Shown here in pieces: positions 1 through 7,556 of a stretch of DNA of 37,489 nt (positions are counted from its first letter, which is position 1; each line of letters begins with the position of its first letter). The notes beneath the pieces are model-generated. The model saw only the letters and a list, made by a program, of their open reading frames with translations, was not told where the DNA came from and made no database searches. Position numbers and translations under genes: made by a program. The stretch lies in contig CAYSPS010000006.1 of the NCBI GenBank assembly GCA_964432975.1, positions 1 to 37,489 of the forward strand, read 5' to 3'. Source of the stretch: CAYSPS01 sp964432975 (lineage in GTDB: Bacteria; Babelota; Babeliae; Babelales; UBA12409).

Positions 1-68
1 TTGCGCTATTTTGTGATCAATCTCTTCTTGCTCGTTAGATCGAGTTCGCGTTAATTATAATACGTTGA

Positions 69-1082
69 TTACGTACATTTTGCCGCATATGTATAAACTC
101 GAGCAATTAATTTCTGTTTTTCACTTTCTGGCAAAAAGCTAGAAACAAAAGAGTTTTTTGCAAGTTTAACGATGTCTTCTTGAGACAAATTTAATGCCTG
201 TGCCACAGCAAAATAATTATCAACAAGATAACCGCCAAAAAATGGAGGATCGTCTGAGTTAACACTCACAAGCAAACCAAGATCGATCATTTTTTTTAGC
301 GGATGATGTTCCAAATCTTTTACCACACACAAGCAAAGATTTGATAGTGGGCACACGGTCAAGGGAACTTGCTTGTCTACAAGTTTTTTAACTAAATTCA
401 AATCTTCAAGTGCGCTGTTTCCATGGTCAATACGATTTGCATGCAACAATTCCAATGCCTGTTCAATATAGGCAGCTGGACCATTCTCACCAGCATGTAT
501 TGTTACAAAAAAACCATATTTTCGTACCGCTTCAAATACGGCAACAAATTTCTTTGGCGGGTTATCTATCTCAGATGAATCCAAGCCAATAGCAATAATA
601 TGATTCTTGTATGGCAAAGCTTGTTCGAGCGTTTTAAACGCATCAGCTTCAGGCATATCACGCAATAAACACATAACCAACTTACCTGATATACCAAATT
701 GTTTATGTCCATCTGCAAGCGCTTTGGTAATACCGTTAATCACGGTCTTAAACGCAATCCCTCGACGCGTATGCGCTTGTGGATCAAAAGAAATCTCAAC
801 ATATAAAACGCCGTTTTCACGTGCTTTTTTGAGATACGCCATGGTTAAATCATAAAAATCACGTTCAGTTTGCAACACGCTCAGCTGCACATAGTACAAA
901 CTCAAAAAATCTTGCAAATTCTTAAATTTATATGCCTTTTTGAGTTCATCACTTGTTTTATATGGCAAGAGTACGTTATTGCGTTGTGCAAGTGCACACG
1001 CCAATTCAGGCTCAAATGTTCCTTCTATATGAATATGAAGCTCCGCTTTCGGAATACCCCGAATAAAATCAGTCAGGTTCAT
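69..1082 (-). CDS. Adenosine/adenine deaminase family protein, probably adenine deaminase (type 2)
   Basis: This is a metal-dependent purine deaminase that would hydrolyse the amino group of adenine (giving hypoxanthine) or adenosine, a cytosolic purine-salvage step. Counting from the longer start at 1115, it shows the HIH metal ligands (27-29), the catalytic HAGE (207-210), RIDHG (228-232), CPLSN (255-259) and NSDDP (286-290). The segments FDPQAHTRRG and GLDSSEIDNPP are typical of the fungal Aah1/bacterial adenine deaminase branch rather than classical adenosine deaminase; this substrate call rests on family knowledge. I prefer the ATG at 1082 because GGGAG lies six bases upstream and the protein then begins ten residues before the conserved PKAELHIH block, as in relatives. 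The start at 1115 adds eleven residues. The gene is divergent from the DUF2608 gene at 1251. Confidence 0.9.
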   Translation of the reverse strand: MNLTDFIRGIPKAELHIHIEGTFEPELACALAQRNNVLLPYKTSDELKKAYKFKNLQDFLSLYYVQLSVLQTERDFYDLTMAYLKKARENGVLYVEISFDPQAHTRRGIAFKTVINGITKALADGHKQFGISGKLVMCLLRDMPEADAFKTLEQALPYKNHIIAIGLDSSEIDNPPKKFVAVFEAVRKYGFFVTIHAGENGPAAYIEQALELLHANRIDHGNSALEDLNLVKKLVDKQVPLTVCPLSNLCLCVVKDLEHHPLKKMIDLGLLVSVNSDDPPFFGGYLVDNYFAVAQALNLSQEDIVKLAKNSFVSSFLPESEKQKLIARVYTYAAKCT

Positions 1083-1250
1083 CAAATACTCCCATTTTGC
1101 ATAGTCATCATTCATAATGACGCCTGATATCGTTATAACAACAAAAATAATTTTGCGTAAATGGGTAACAACGAATAAACTCTTCCATAGGCTCTAGATA
1201 TTACCGATTGCGCAATGTTATGGATAAGCAGAAAAAATTGAAGAGAGATT

Positions 1251-2123
1251 ATGTATCCAGCAGCAAAAAAATGTTCTGTACCACTCATACTTTTACTCAT
1301 AACCACTGTACACACGACACACTACGCAAGCGAAACAAAACACGTATTTAAAAAAATTTACACATATCGCGAAGTGCAGAATGTTTTTGATGCGTGCAAT
1401 AAAAATACGCTCGTTACCTTTGACGTTGATGACACACTTATCACAGCCCGCGATGTGCTTCTTGCTCTTGATCGTCATTTTCCGCTATTGTTTATCGCGC
1501 TTGCCGTGTTTAAACATCCATCCTTACTTTTTAAAAACCAATTTCGTTTAATCACAAGCAAAATATTGCAACAAGCACAGCAATATGTGTTCGACCCCGA
1601 TATTGTTCATATTATCAAGCAGTTGCAAGAACGAGAATGTCCAGTTATTGCGCTCACCCTCATGCGAACTGGTTCATGTGGTGAAATTAAAAGTTTGCCC
1701 GCCTGGCGCACGAGTATGCTCAAAAGTTTTGGGCTCGATTTCAGTGATACATTTGCAAATGTATGCTTTACATCATTTCTTCAATTTCGCAGTGGGCATC
1801 CATGTTTATATCAAGGCGTATTGTGCACCAACATGCAACCTAAAGGCAAAGTGTTGCGTGCATTTTTAGAACACTATCATCTGCGCCCAGAGCGCATCAT
1901 TTCTTTTGACGATCGCCTAGAATCACTAAATTCAATCGCCTCAGCATGTGCAAATATGCACGTCACGCATGTTGGATACCACATGCTTGGTGCCAAAAAA
2001 TTGCGTGGTGCATGGAACCAGCGTCGTGCGCTTTTCCAAATCGATTATGTCATGAAACATGGCCGTTGGTTGAGCGACCAAGAAGCAGATACTTTGCTTG
2101 CACACAAAACAACGCTATCATAG
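1251..2123 (+). CDS. Exported DUF2608 HAD-like phosphatase, copy 1
   Basis: This is a 290-residue HAD-superfamily protein of the DUF2608 type. Motif I is DVDDT (58-62), a Thr-containing motif II lies in IALTLMRTGS, the motif III lysine is in PKGK, and motif IV is SFDD. All four catalytic positions are intact, so it may be an active phosphatase; the substrate is unknown. The N-terminus has two lysines followed by a hydrophobic run (about residues 8-22), read as a signal peptide for the periplasm. The ATG follows GAGAG by about five bases. It is followed after 17 bases by a paralogue without a signal peptide. The two C-termini share QIDYVMKH and RWLSDQEAD, so this is a tandem duplication. DUF2608 proteins are known from intracellular bacteria such as Legionella and Dependentiae. 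Confidence 0.85.
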   Translation: MYPAAKKCSVPLILLLITTVHTTHYASETKHVFKKIYTYREVQNVFDACNKNTLVTFDVDDTLITARDVLLALDRHFPLLFIALAVFKHPSLLFKNQFRLITSKILQQAQQYVFDPDIVHIIKQLQERECPVIALTLMRTGSCGEIKSLPAWRTSMLKSFGLDFSDTFANVCFTSFLQFRSGHPCLYQGVLCTNMQPKGKVLRAFLEHYHLRPERIISFDDRLESLNSIASACANMHVTHVGYHMLGAKKLRGAWNQRRALFQIDYVMKHGRWLSDQEADTLLAHKTTLS

Positions 2124-2140
2124 AAAAAAGAGTAAAAAAT

Positions 2141-2932
2141 ATGGCAAACAATTTTCAACAACTTGACTCTTACAAAGCGGCGCAGCAATTACTTGAAGAT
2201 TGCGATAAACGCACGCTTATCACTTTTGATATTGATGAAACTTTAATTACCAGTCGTGACGTATTGCCGGCGTTTTGCTACGGACGCTTGCCATTTACTT
2301 TAAGGCTTATCGCTGCATTCAAATATCCCTCGCTCCTTTTTAATACCAACAAACTAGAGTGGTGCACCAGTACCATGAACAAGCAAACAGAACCGTTTGT
2401 TTTTGATTCAGATATTGTACACATTATACGGCAGCTTAATCTTAAAGGATGCGCTCCAATAGCCCTTACGTTCGCTGGAAGCGGCTCATATGGCATCATT
2501 AAAAATTTTCCAGAATGGCGAACCACCATTTTAAAAAATTTCGGCTTTGATTTTAGTGATCAATTCCATGACACAACGTTCACTTCATTACCTATGTATC
2601 GTGGAACACATCCTGTCTTGCATAAAGGAATCTTGTTTACCAATTGCACAGATAAGGGATTGACGCTCGCAGCATTTTTAGAGCACTACAATCTCAAACC
2701 AGCGCGCATAATTTCTTTTGATGATTCATACACTTTCCTCACCTCTATTGCACGTGCCTGTTCTTACAAGAAAATACCATTTACGGGATATCAAGTACTT
2801 GGTGCTAAAAAGTTACTTGGCACATGGAACATGCGCCGTGCGCTCCTTCAAATTGATTACGTCATGAAACATGAGCGCTGGCTCAGTGATCAAGAAGCAG
2901 ATGCGCTGCTTGCGCGAACAAAGACATTTTAG
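2141..2932 (+). CDS. DUF2608 HAD-like phosphatase, copy 2, no signal peptide
   Basis: This is a 263-residue paralogue of the preceding gene, with HAD motif I as TFDIDETLI near residue 31, a Thr motif II in IALTFAGSGS, the lysine in TDKG and motif IV as SFDD. It begins directly with a helical, non-hydrophobic segment (MANNFQQLDSYKAAQQ), so it should stay in the cytosol, unlike copy 1. The frame stays open upstream into the end of copy 1 as far as 1946, but the ATG at 2141, just after the stop of copy 1 at 2123, gives a protein collinear with the mature part of copy 1. The two genes are probably co-transcribed. The substrate is unknown. Confidence 0.85.
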   Translation: MANNFQQLDSYKAAQQLLEDCDKRTLITFDIDETLITSRDVLPAFCYGRLPFTLRLIAAFKYPSLLFNTNKLEWCTSTMNKQTEPFVFDSDIVHIIRQLNLKGCAPIALTFAGSGSYGIIKNFPEWRTTILKNFGFDFSDQFHDTTFTSLPMYRGTHPVLHKGILFTNCTDKGLTLAAFLEHYNLKPARIISFDDSYTFLTSIARACSYKKIPFTGYQVLGAKKLLGTWNMRRALLQIDYVMKHERWLSDQEADALLARTKTF

Positions 2933-2977
2933 GCAAAGCTCTCGCATTGCACGAAGCAATCTTATGCTCTACAAAAA

Positions 2978-3009
2978 AGTTTACTATTGTGTAAACTAAA
3001 GAATATTTT
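2978..3009 (+). promoter_or_regulatory. Candidate promoter and palindromic operator of the toxin-antitoxin operon
   Basis: An inverted repeat with seven-base arms (AGTTTAC at 2978-2984, GTAAACT at 2991-2997) and a six-base spacer lies upstream of the antitoxin gene. A possible promoter overlaps it: TTTACT (2980-2985), 18 bases, then TATTTT (3004-3009), about 29 bases before the ATG at 3038. Toxin-antitoxin operons are usually repressed by their own antitoxin at such palindromes; that role here is inference. Confidence 0.45.
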
Positions 3010-3037
3010 AATGTTAACCCAATCGAAAGTATTCTTT

Positions 3038-3280
3038 ATGAGCAAAATGATCAGAATAGATACTGAAACACACGAAAAAATCGTTCATCTTCAATCTATT
3101 TTTAAAGCAACAAAATTGCATATTGTACAAAGGGCAATTGATCAACTCAATAAAGATCTTCTGTTGGCACAAACCGATACTGCTTTTAAAAAACTTAAGC
3201 GTAATAAAAAGGCTTGGCAACAAGAGTGTGCTGAGCGCAAAGTTTGGGAAACGTTAAACGATGACCTTGAGTATGAATAA
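3038..3280 (+). CDS. Probable ribbon-helix-helix antitoxin
   Basis: This 80-residue protein starts MSKMIRIDTETHEKI, the beta-strand-then-helix layout of ribbon-helix-helix antitoxins that pair with MazF toxins. The C-terminal half is charged and rich in Lys, Glu and Trp, as expected of the toxin-binding tail. I chose the ATG at 3038; the frame opens at 2987, but the extra residues look unlike any known N-terminus and would cross the likely promoter. It overlaps the toxin start by eight bases (3273-3280), the usual coupling of antitoxin and toxin. It would neutralise the downstream toxin and repress the operon at the palindrome at 2978. Confidence 0.7.
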   Translation: MSKMIRIDTETHEKIVHLQSIFKATKLHIVQRAIDQLNKDLLLAQTDTAFKKLKRNKKAWQQECAERKVWETLNDDLEYE

Positions 3281-3623
3281 ACCACAACGCGGGCAGTTAT
3301 GGATGGCTCGGCTTGATCCGACGATTGGAAGAGAACAAGCAAAAACGCGCCCGTGCCTAATTTTATCAAACAACAAATTTAATCGCAGCGCAGCTGATCT
3401 AGTTATCGCCGTGCCACTCACAAGTAAAAACAAAAAAATTCCGATTCATATTTGTATTCCATCAGCAATTTCTGGATTGCCGGTAGAATCTTTTGCGACG
3501 CCAGAACATATCCGTGCTTTGTCCGTAAAACGTTGCGTAAGATTGGTTGGCTCTGTCACCAATCTTATTTTGCTGGAAATTGAAGAAAAAATTAAGTTAC
3601 TACTGGATTTTGATTGCCGATAA
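3273..3623 (+). CDS. MazF/PemK-family mRNA interferase toxin
   Basis: This 116-residue protein has the MazF signature: RGQLWMARLDPTIGREQAKT at its N-terminus, then RPCLILSNN, AVPLTS and a C-terminal RLVGSV. The GxEQ-KTRPxL block carries the Arg used in RNA cleavage in characterised MazF enzymes. It would cut cellular mRNA when released from the antitoxin encoded just upstream, whose frame it overlaps. An earlier in-frame ATG at 3261 would add four residues; 3273 fits the family better. Its last 24 bases overlap the 3' end of the convergent proline dehydrogenase gene (3600-3623), so no separate terminator lies between them. Confidence 0.9.
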   Translation: MNKPQRGQLWMARLDPTIGREQAKTRPCLILSNNKFNRSAADLVIAVPLTSKNKKIPIHICIPSAISGLPVESFATPEHIRALSVKRCVRLVGSVTNLILLEIEEKIKLLLDFDCR

Positions 3624-4610
3624 CAAGCTCATCAGCAAGAGCCCAGCGACATTTTTACTTTCTTGTAATCTGCGCATTGCATATGGGTACCAATTTTTGC
3701 CATACGGCACATACACACGCACCGTGTAGCCCTCCTGCACCATTTTGTCGCGCAGATCTTCACGCACGCCGTATAACGTCTGGAACTCAAATTTATCACG
3801 TGCAACATTGTACTGTTGCGCCAAGGCGCAAATTTCTTGTACCAGGGTGTCATCATGCGTTGCAATAGCAACATAATTGCCATGTTCAAAAAAATACTTA
3901 ACGATTGTCAGAAAATTTTTCCGTGTAAGCGCGGGATCATTAAAAGCAACCGTATTCGCTTCTTTGTACACGCCTTTGCATAAGCGATAATTTGTGTCTT
4001 TGAGTTCCGAAGACTGAATATCTGTTAATGTGCGGCGCAAATTCGCCTGAACAACAATACCAACGTTGGTATATGTTTGGTGTAGCCGCTTATACAACGC
4101 CAACGTTGCATCAGTTGTACCAGAGTTTTCCATGTCTATGCGTACGAAATTGTTATATTTTTGTGCACGCGCAAGTAATTCGCTAATTTGTTGAAAACAA
4201 AATTCTGGATCACTCGTCAGCATAAAATGAGTTGGCTTAATTGAAATATTCGATTCCAAATGGTTCTTATTAATCGCATCAAGCGTTTTGAGATATCCCT
4301 CTTTGACGCGCACAGATTCTTTCTTGTTTGTGACAGCTTCGCCCAAAATATCAAGCGTCGCCAACACGCCCTGTGTATTTAATTTTCTGATAACGGTTAC
4401 TGCATCAGGCAAATGCGCACCGGCTATATATTTCTTGGCAAAAATATAGGCAACCGGTCGTGGCAATTTTTGCACAAGCGCCACGAGCGCTTGATTCAGT
4501 TTATCCTTTGATGCAGCAAGCGCAGTTGCGGCAGATAGATCAGCGCGCGCGGCGCTGACAATCAACGAAAAACAAAAAACTTGTCCCAAAATCCATGGAT
4601 ATCGACACAT
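3600..4610 (-). CDS. Proline dehydrogenase with N-terminal signal sequence
   Basis: This is a 336-residue FAD-dependent proline dehydrogenase, which oxidises proline to pyrroline-5-carboxylate. The family blocks are all present: ATLDILGE (84-91), RIDME (157-161), RLCKGVYKE (209-217), ATHDD (about 250-254), EFQTLYG (275-281) and RVYVPYG-WYPYAMRRL (298-315). The first 23 residues are a hydrophobic stretch ending in SAARA, which reads as a cleavable signal peptide; the usual bacterial enzyme is cytosolic or on the inner face of the membrane. A strong AGGGGGG ribosome site sits in the loop of a small hairpin just before the ATG. No pyrroline-5-carboxylate dehydrogenase gene is in the window. The GNAT gene lies 69 bases upstream on the same strand and may be co-transcribed. 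Confidence 0.88.
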   Translation of the reverse strand: MCRYPWILGQVFCFSLIVSAARADLSAATALAASKDKLNQALVALVQKLPRPVAYIFAKKYIAGAHLPDAVTVIRKLNTQGVLATLDILGEAVTNKKESVRVKEGYLKTLDAINKNHLESNISIKPTHFMLTSDPEFCFQQISELLARAQKYNNFVRIDMENSGTTDATLALYKRLHQTYTNVGIVVQANLRRTLTDIQSSELKDTNYRLCKGVYKEANTVAFNDPALTRKNFLTIVKYFFEHGNYVAIATHDDTLVQEICALAQQYNVARDKFEFQTLYGVREDLRDKMVQEGYTVRVYVPYGKNWYPYAMRRLQESKNVAGLLLMSLLSAIKIQ

Positions 4611-4679
4611 CGTAGTCCCCCCTACGATGATGAGTATTAAATTTTGCGTGTATGTAAATCAAGATTTCGTACCGAAAGC

Positions 4680-5348
4680 TTATGTACTCAAAACGCGCCG
4701 ATAGTGAAAATAGAGTTCTTGCGCATTTACGCCGTAAGCATTAATACGCGCAGGCGCCAATCCAATTCTGACAAATCCCATTTTTTCGTAAAACTTGAGA
4801 GCTGCATCATTGCCAAAACGAAATGGGTATACATTGCATGCAATAGCCTCAGGAAAAATGTGCACGGCTGCTTCAACCAGGTAACGACCAACCTGCTGAT
4901 GACGAAAATCTTTTTCGACAAACAAAAATTCTATTTCTGTTTCACCTATTGCACCATGCACAATGGCTGGCGACCGTATAGCCCACATGCGCGAAGTAAC
5001 TAAGGAACGTGTTATTAATGCGCGCGAGATAACCAAAAAACCAACAATATAATCGACGTCATTTACTGCGACCAATATTTTCGTGTCTGGTGCTGCACCA
5101 GCAAGAACTTTTTTGAACAAAATTTCATCATCGGCAAGTTCACGTTCAAGATAATAATGCGGACGTTTGCCAAAATCGTATTGACTATATGCCTGTGCGT
5201 ATAATGGTTCGAAAAATTCAAATGCAACCGCACGATCAACACGCACAAGTTGAGCAAAATCACGCTGTTCAGCAAACCGAACCATCACTGCACCGTACAC
5301 ACAAGTAAAAAAACTGATGTTTATCAAGAACAATAAATTTTTAAACAT
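4680..5348 (-). CDS. GNAT-family N-acetyltransferase with N-terminal hydrophobic segment
   Basis: This 222-residue protein carries a GNAT fold: beta strand IEFLFVEKDFRHQQVGRYLVEAA, with the acetyl-CoA-binding RxxxxGRYL turn, then ALKFYEKMGFVRIG, the standard C-terminal block. The acceptor substrate is unknown. I chose the ATG at 5348 because AAGGGAG lies eight bases upstream; the frame remains open to 5426. From 5348 the protein begins MFKNLLFLINISFFTCVYGA, a convincing signal peptide or membrane anchor. A downstream ATG (MVRFAEQ) would remove it and make an ordinary cytosolic GNAT, so localisation depends on the start. Confidence 0.8.
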   Translation of the reverse strand: MFKNLLFLINISFFTCVYGAVMVRFAEQRDFAQLVRVDRAVAFEFFEPLYAQAYSQYDFGKRPHYYLERELADDEILFKKVLAGAAPDTKILVAVNDVDYIVGFLVISRALITRSLVTSRMWAIRSPAIVHGAIGETEIEFLFVEKDFRHQQVGRYLVEAAVHIFPEAIACNVYPFRFGNDAALKFYEKMGFVRIGLAPARINAYGVNAQELYFHYRRVLST

Positions 5349-5414
5349 GATCCATACTCCCTTAACAACAAACAATTCTGCAGCGATGCAATCGCACAAA
5401 ACAAGAATGTATGC

Positions 5415-5437
5415 TATGATAAACACAAATTTATAAT
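5415..5437 (+). promoter_or_regulatory. Candidate -10 elements for the methyltransferase gene
   Basis: Two possible -10 boxes precede the ATG at 5456: TATGAT (5415-5420) and a perfect TATAAT (5432-5437). Neither has a good -35 hexamer at 16-18 bases, so this is a weak call. The region lies between divergent genes. Confidence 0.3.
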
Positions 5438-5455
5438 TGTATCAAAAGATTTTTT

Positions 5456-6247
5456 ATGAAAAAATCGATAAAACCAGATCGCTGGAACGCTGAACATTAC
5501 AAAAAGCACTCAGATACACAGTTTCACGGTGCATTAGATGTTCTTAACAAGTACACATTCAAGGGCACTGAGCATGTGCTTGATATTGGGTGCGGCGATG
5601 GAAAACTCACCGCACTGATCGCCCAAAATATTTCAAACGGTCAGGTGGTTGGCATCGATGCTTCAGCGAACATGATCGAAGCCGCACAGACGTCATATAA
5701 AGACATCAAAAATTTGAGTTTTATCTGTGTTCCAGCAGAAGATTTTAAAACAGCAGAAAAATTTGATCTTATCGTCAGCTTTTTTACTTTTCACTGGATC
5801 GCTGATCAAGAAAAAGTTTTTCAAAATATTTTTAACCTGCTCAAGCCTGGCGGCACACTGATCATTAAAACTGCAGGTGGTAATAGCCCAGTAATTGACG
5901 AAGTTTTTTCACGCGAGCACTGGCAAAAGCAATTTCTTGTACACGATGCTTGGCATGGTGAAAAAAATGCTGACGATTACAAAAAAATTCTTAAAGATCT
6001 CGGTTTTACCCATATTGACGTTAGCGCGACACCAGCATCGCGCTTTTTCCCCAATGAAGATGACTTTATTGGCTTTGCTATGGCATGGATACCGCATGTA
6101 ACTGGCATGAGTCATGAAAAATCTCTAGCGCTGGCACGCGATATCGCACAACATGCGCGAGAAAAGATGAGCGTCAAAGATCCTGCAAGTAGAATTGAAT
6201 TAGTTTCACCAATTGCAACACTGTGGGCACAAAAACCACAAGCTTAA
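5456..6247 (+). CDS. Class I SAM-dependent methyltransferase
   Basis: This 263-residue cytosolic methyltransferase has the SAM-binding motif I VLDIGCGDGK (41-50), the acidic ribose-binding strand VVGIDAS, and the post-motif strand FDLIVSFFTFHWI followed by LLKPGGTLIIKTAG. Overall it resembles the trans-aconitate/juvenile-hormone-acid methyltransferase group of small-molecule O-methyltransferases, but the substrate cannot be read from sequence. It stands alone, divergent from the GNAT gene and 137 bases before the ProX operon. The ATG follows an A-rich stretch without a strong ribosome site. Confidence 0.88.
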   Translation: MKKSIKPDRWNAEHYKKHSDTQFHGALDVLNKYTFKGTEHVLDIGCGDGKLTALIAQNISNGQVVGIDASANMIEAAQTSYKDIKNLSFICVPAEDFKTAEKFDLIVSFFTFHWIADQEKVFQNIFNLLKPGGTLIIKTAGGNSPVIDEVFSREHWQKQFLVHDAWHGEKNADDYKKILKDLGFTHIDVSATPASRFFPNEDDFIGFAMAWIPHVTGMSHEKSLALARDIAQHAREKMSVKDPASRIELVSPIATLWAQKPQA

Positions 6248-6384
6248 TTTGTCCTCACGTCTCTCAAATTTTATAACGCACTGTATCTAAGCCTAAAACA
6301 AATTTTTTTGAATACATTCAAACTCCCCATCAAAAAATGTCGTATTCATGTTATATTTTAACATATCACAATGAGAAGGCATTC

Positions 6385-6909
6385 ATGAACCCAGAAAAAA
6401 TTTTACTCGATTTTTTTGCTACCCATAACATTGCATACAAGCTCTACAAGCATCAGCCATTATTTACGTGTGCTGATCAGCCGATTTTAATTGGTAGCGA
6501 TGAAAAAGTAATGCCTGGGATAAATACCAAAAATCTATTTTTAAAAGATAAAAAAAATAAAACTCTTTATCTGGTAAGTGTCACGCAAGACAAGCGTGTC
6601 GATTTAAAAGCCCTTAGCAAACAACTAGAGTGCGCTGGCTTTGGCTTTGGCACGCCAGAAGAACTTTTAGAAGTACTCAAGCTTACGCCAGGCACAGTAA
6701 ACCCATTCAGCTTAATTTTTGATCAACACAATAAAGTTACTTATGTCTTGGACGAAGATGTTCTCAAAGCACCTTCGGTAAATTTTCATCCTTTACGCAA
6801 TGACATGAATGTTAATCTTACGCCACAAGCGTTTTTAACATGCATGGAAAAGCTCGGGCATACACCGCGCGTAATAAAAATTCCGACGATAAGCCAGGAT
6901 CGATCATGA
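6385..6909 (+). CDS. ProX-type aminoacyl-tRNA (prolyl-tRNA) deacylase, YbaK/EbsC domain
   Basis: This 174-residue protein matches the free-standing trans-editing deacylases related to the editing domain of prolyl-tRNA synthetase, which hydrolyse mischarged tRNAPro (Ala- or Cys-). It shows TKNLFLKDKK with the essential Lys region, LYLVSVTQDKRVDLKALS, GFGTPEELLEVLKLTPGTVN and a late FHPLRND. The ATG at 6385 is preceded by GAGAAGG at good spacing; the frame opens earlier at 6337 without support. Its stop overlaps the start of the CYTH gene by four bases (ATGA, 6906-6909), so the two are translationally coupled in an operon that ends with rarA. Confidence 0.85.
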   Translation: MNPEKILLDFFATHNIAYKLYKHQPLFTCADQPILIGSDEKVMPGINTKNLFLKDKKNKTLYLVSVTQDKRVDLKALSKQLECAGFGFGTPEELLEVLKLTPGTVNPFSLIFDQHNKVTYVLDEDVLKAPSVNFHPLRNDMNVNLTPQAFLTCMEKLGHTPRVIKIPTISQDRS

Positions 6910-7556
6910 GCAATCAAATCGAAATTGAATTACGATACGAAATTTTAGATATCAAAGAACTTTATTCTTTTTTGGCTGGCACACAGCAATTACACAAAAA
7001 ACACGATGTCGATGTATATTTGGATACGCCAGAAAGAATTTTATGGCAACGCGGTATTTTTATAAGAATTCGCAATAACAAAAAACTTGATATCAAGTTC
7101 AATCGCGCATGTTTGGATAATCCACATATTGATCGAATCGATTATTGCGAAGAGCACAGTTTTGCACTCCCACTCAATCATGACGATTTGCAAAAACTCA
7201 ATACACTTCTTGCAAGTCTTAACTTAAAAACAATCGCGCAAGCAGATCTTAAAACACTCATAAAAACCAACAATCTTGATACGCACTATGTGGTCGATAA
7301 AGTGAGAACATCTTATGTATACCAAGCTTTTACGATTGCGATTGACGAAGTTAAAGACCTCGGCACATTTTTAGAAATCGAACTCATGACACAAAATGCT
7401 CATGATTTTGAACAGGTCAAAAATAACATGCGTATCGCACTGGCTGGATTAAAATTACAGCCACTCCGTTTAGGCTATTGCGCGCAACTTTTGAAAAAAT
7501 ATGATTTTACGTGCTATCAACGTGGCCGTTACGCACTCAAAGAAGATCTTATATGA
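6906..7556 (+). CDS. CYTH-domain protein (class IV adenylate cyclase/thiamine-triphosphatase fold)
   Basis: This is a 216-residue CYTH-fold protein. CYTH enzymes bind a triphosphate inside a beta barrel and act as triphosphatases or adenylate cyclases. The N-terminal signature here is EIELR at residues 6-10, that is ExExR where the family has ExExK. Further barrel strands are DVYLDTPERILWQRGIFIRIR, DIKFNR, FTIAIDEVKDLGTFLEIEL and a C-terminal LGYCAQLLKKY. Which reaction it carries out is not known. It overlaps both its neighbours by ATGA, so its dosage should follow that of ProX and RarA. Confidence 0.8.
   Translation: MSNQIEIELRYEILDIKELYSFLAGTQQLHKKHDVDVYLDTPERILWQRGIFIRIRNNKKLDIKFNRACLDNPHIDRIDYCEEHSFALPLNHDDLQKLNTLLASLNLKTIAQADLKTLIKTNNLDTHYVVDKVRTSYVYQAFTIAIDEVKDLGTFLEIELMTQNAHDFEQVKNNMRIALAGLKLQPLRLGYCAQLLKKYDFTCYQRGRYALKEDLI

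Noticed and set aside
1..68. Left-edge sequence beyond the deaminase stop
   Set aside because: No coding sequence, hairpin or promoter could be supported in these 68 bases.
1946..2140. N-terminal extension of the second DUF2608 protein
   Set aside because: The frame is open only because it overlaps the end of copy 1. The ATG at 2141 gives a protein collinear with the paralogue.
6348..6364. Inverted repeat ATGTTA-N5-TAACAT before the ProX operon
   Set aside because: The six-base AT-rich arms are too short to call an operator without a second copy or conservation.
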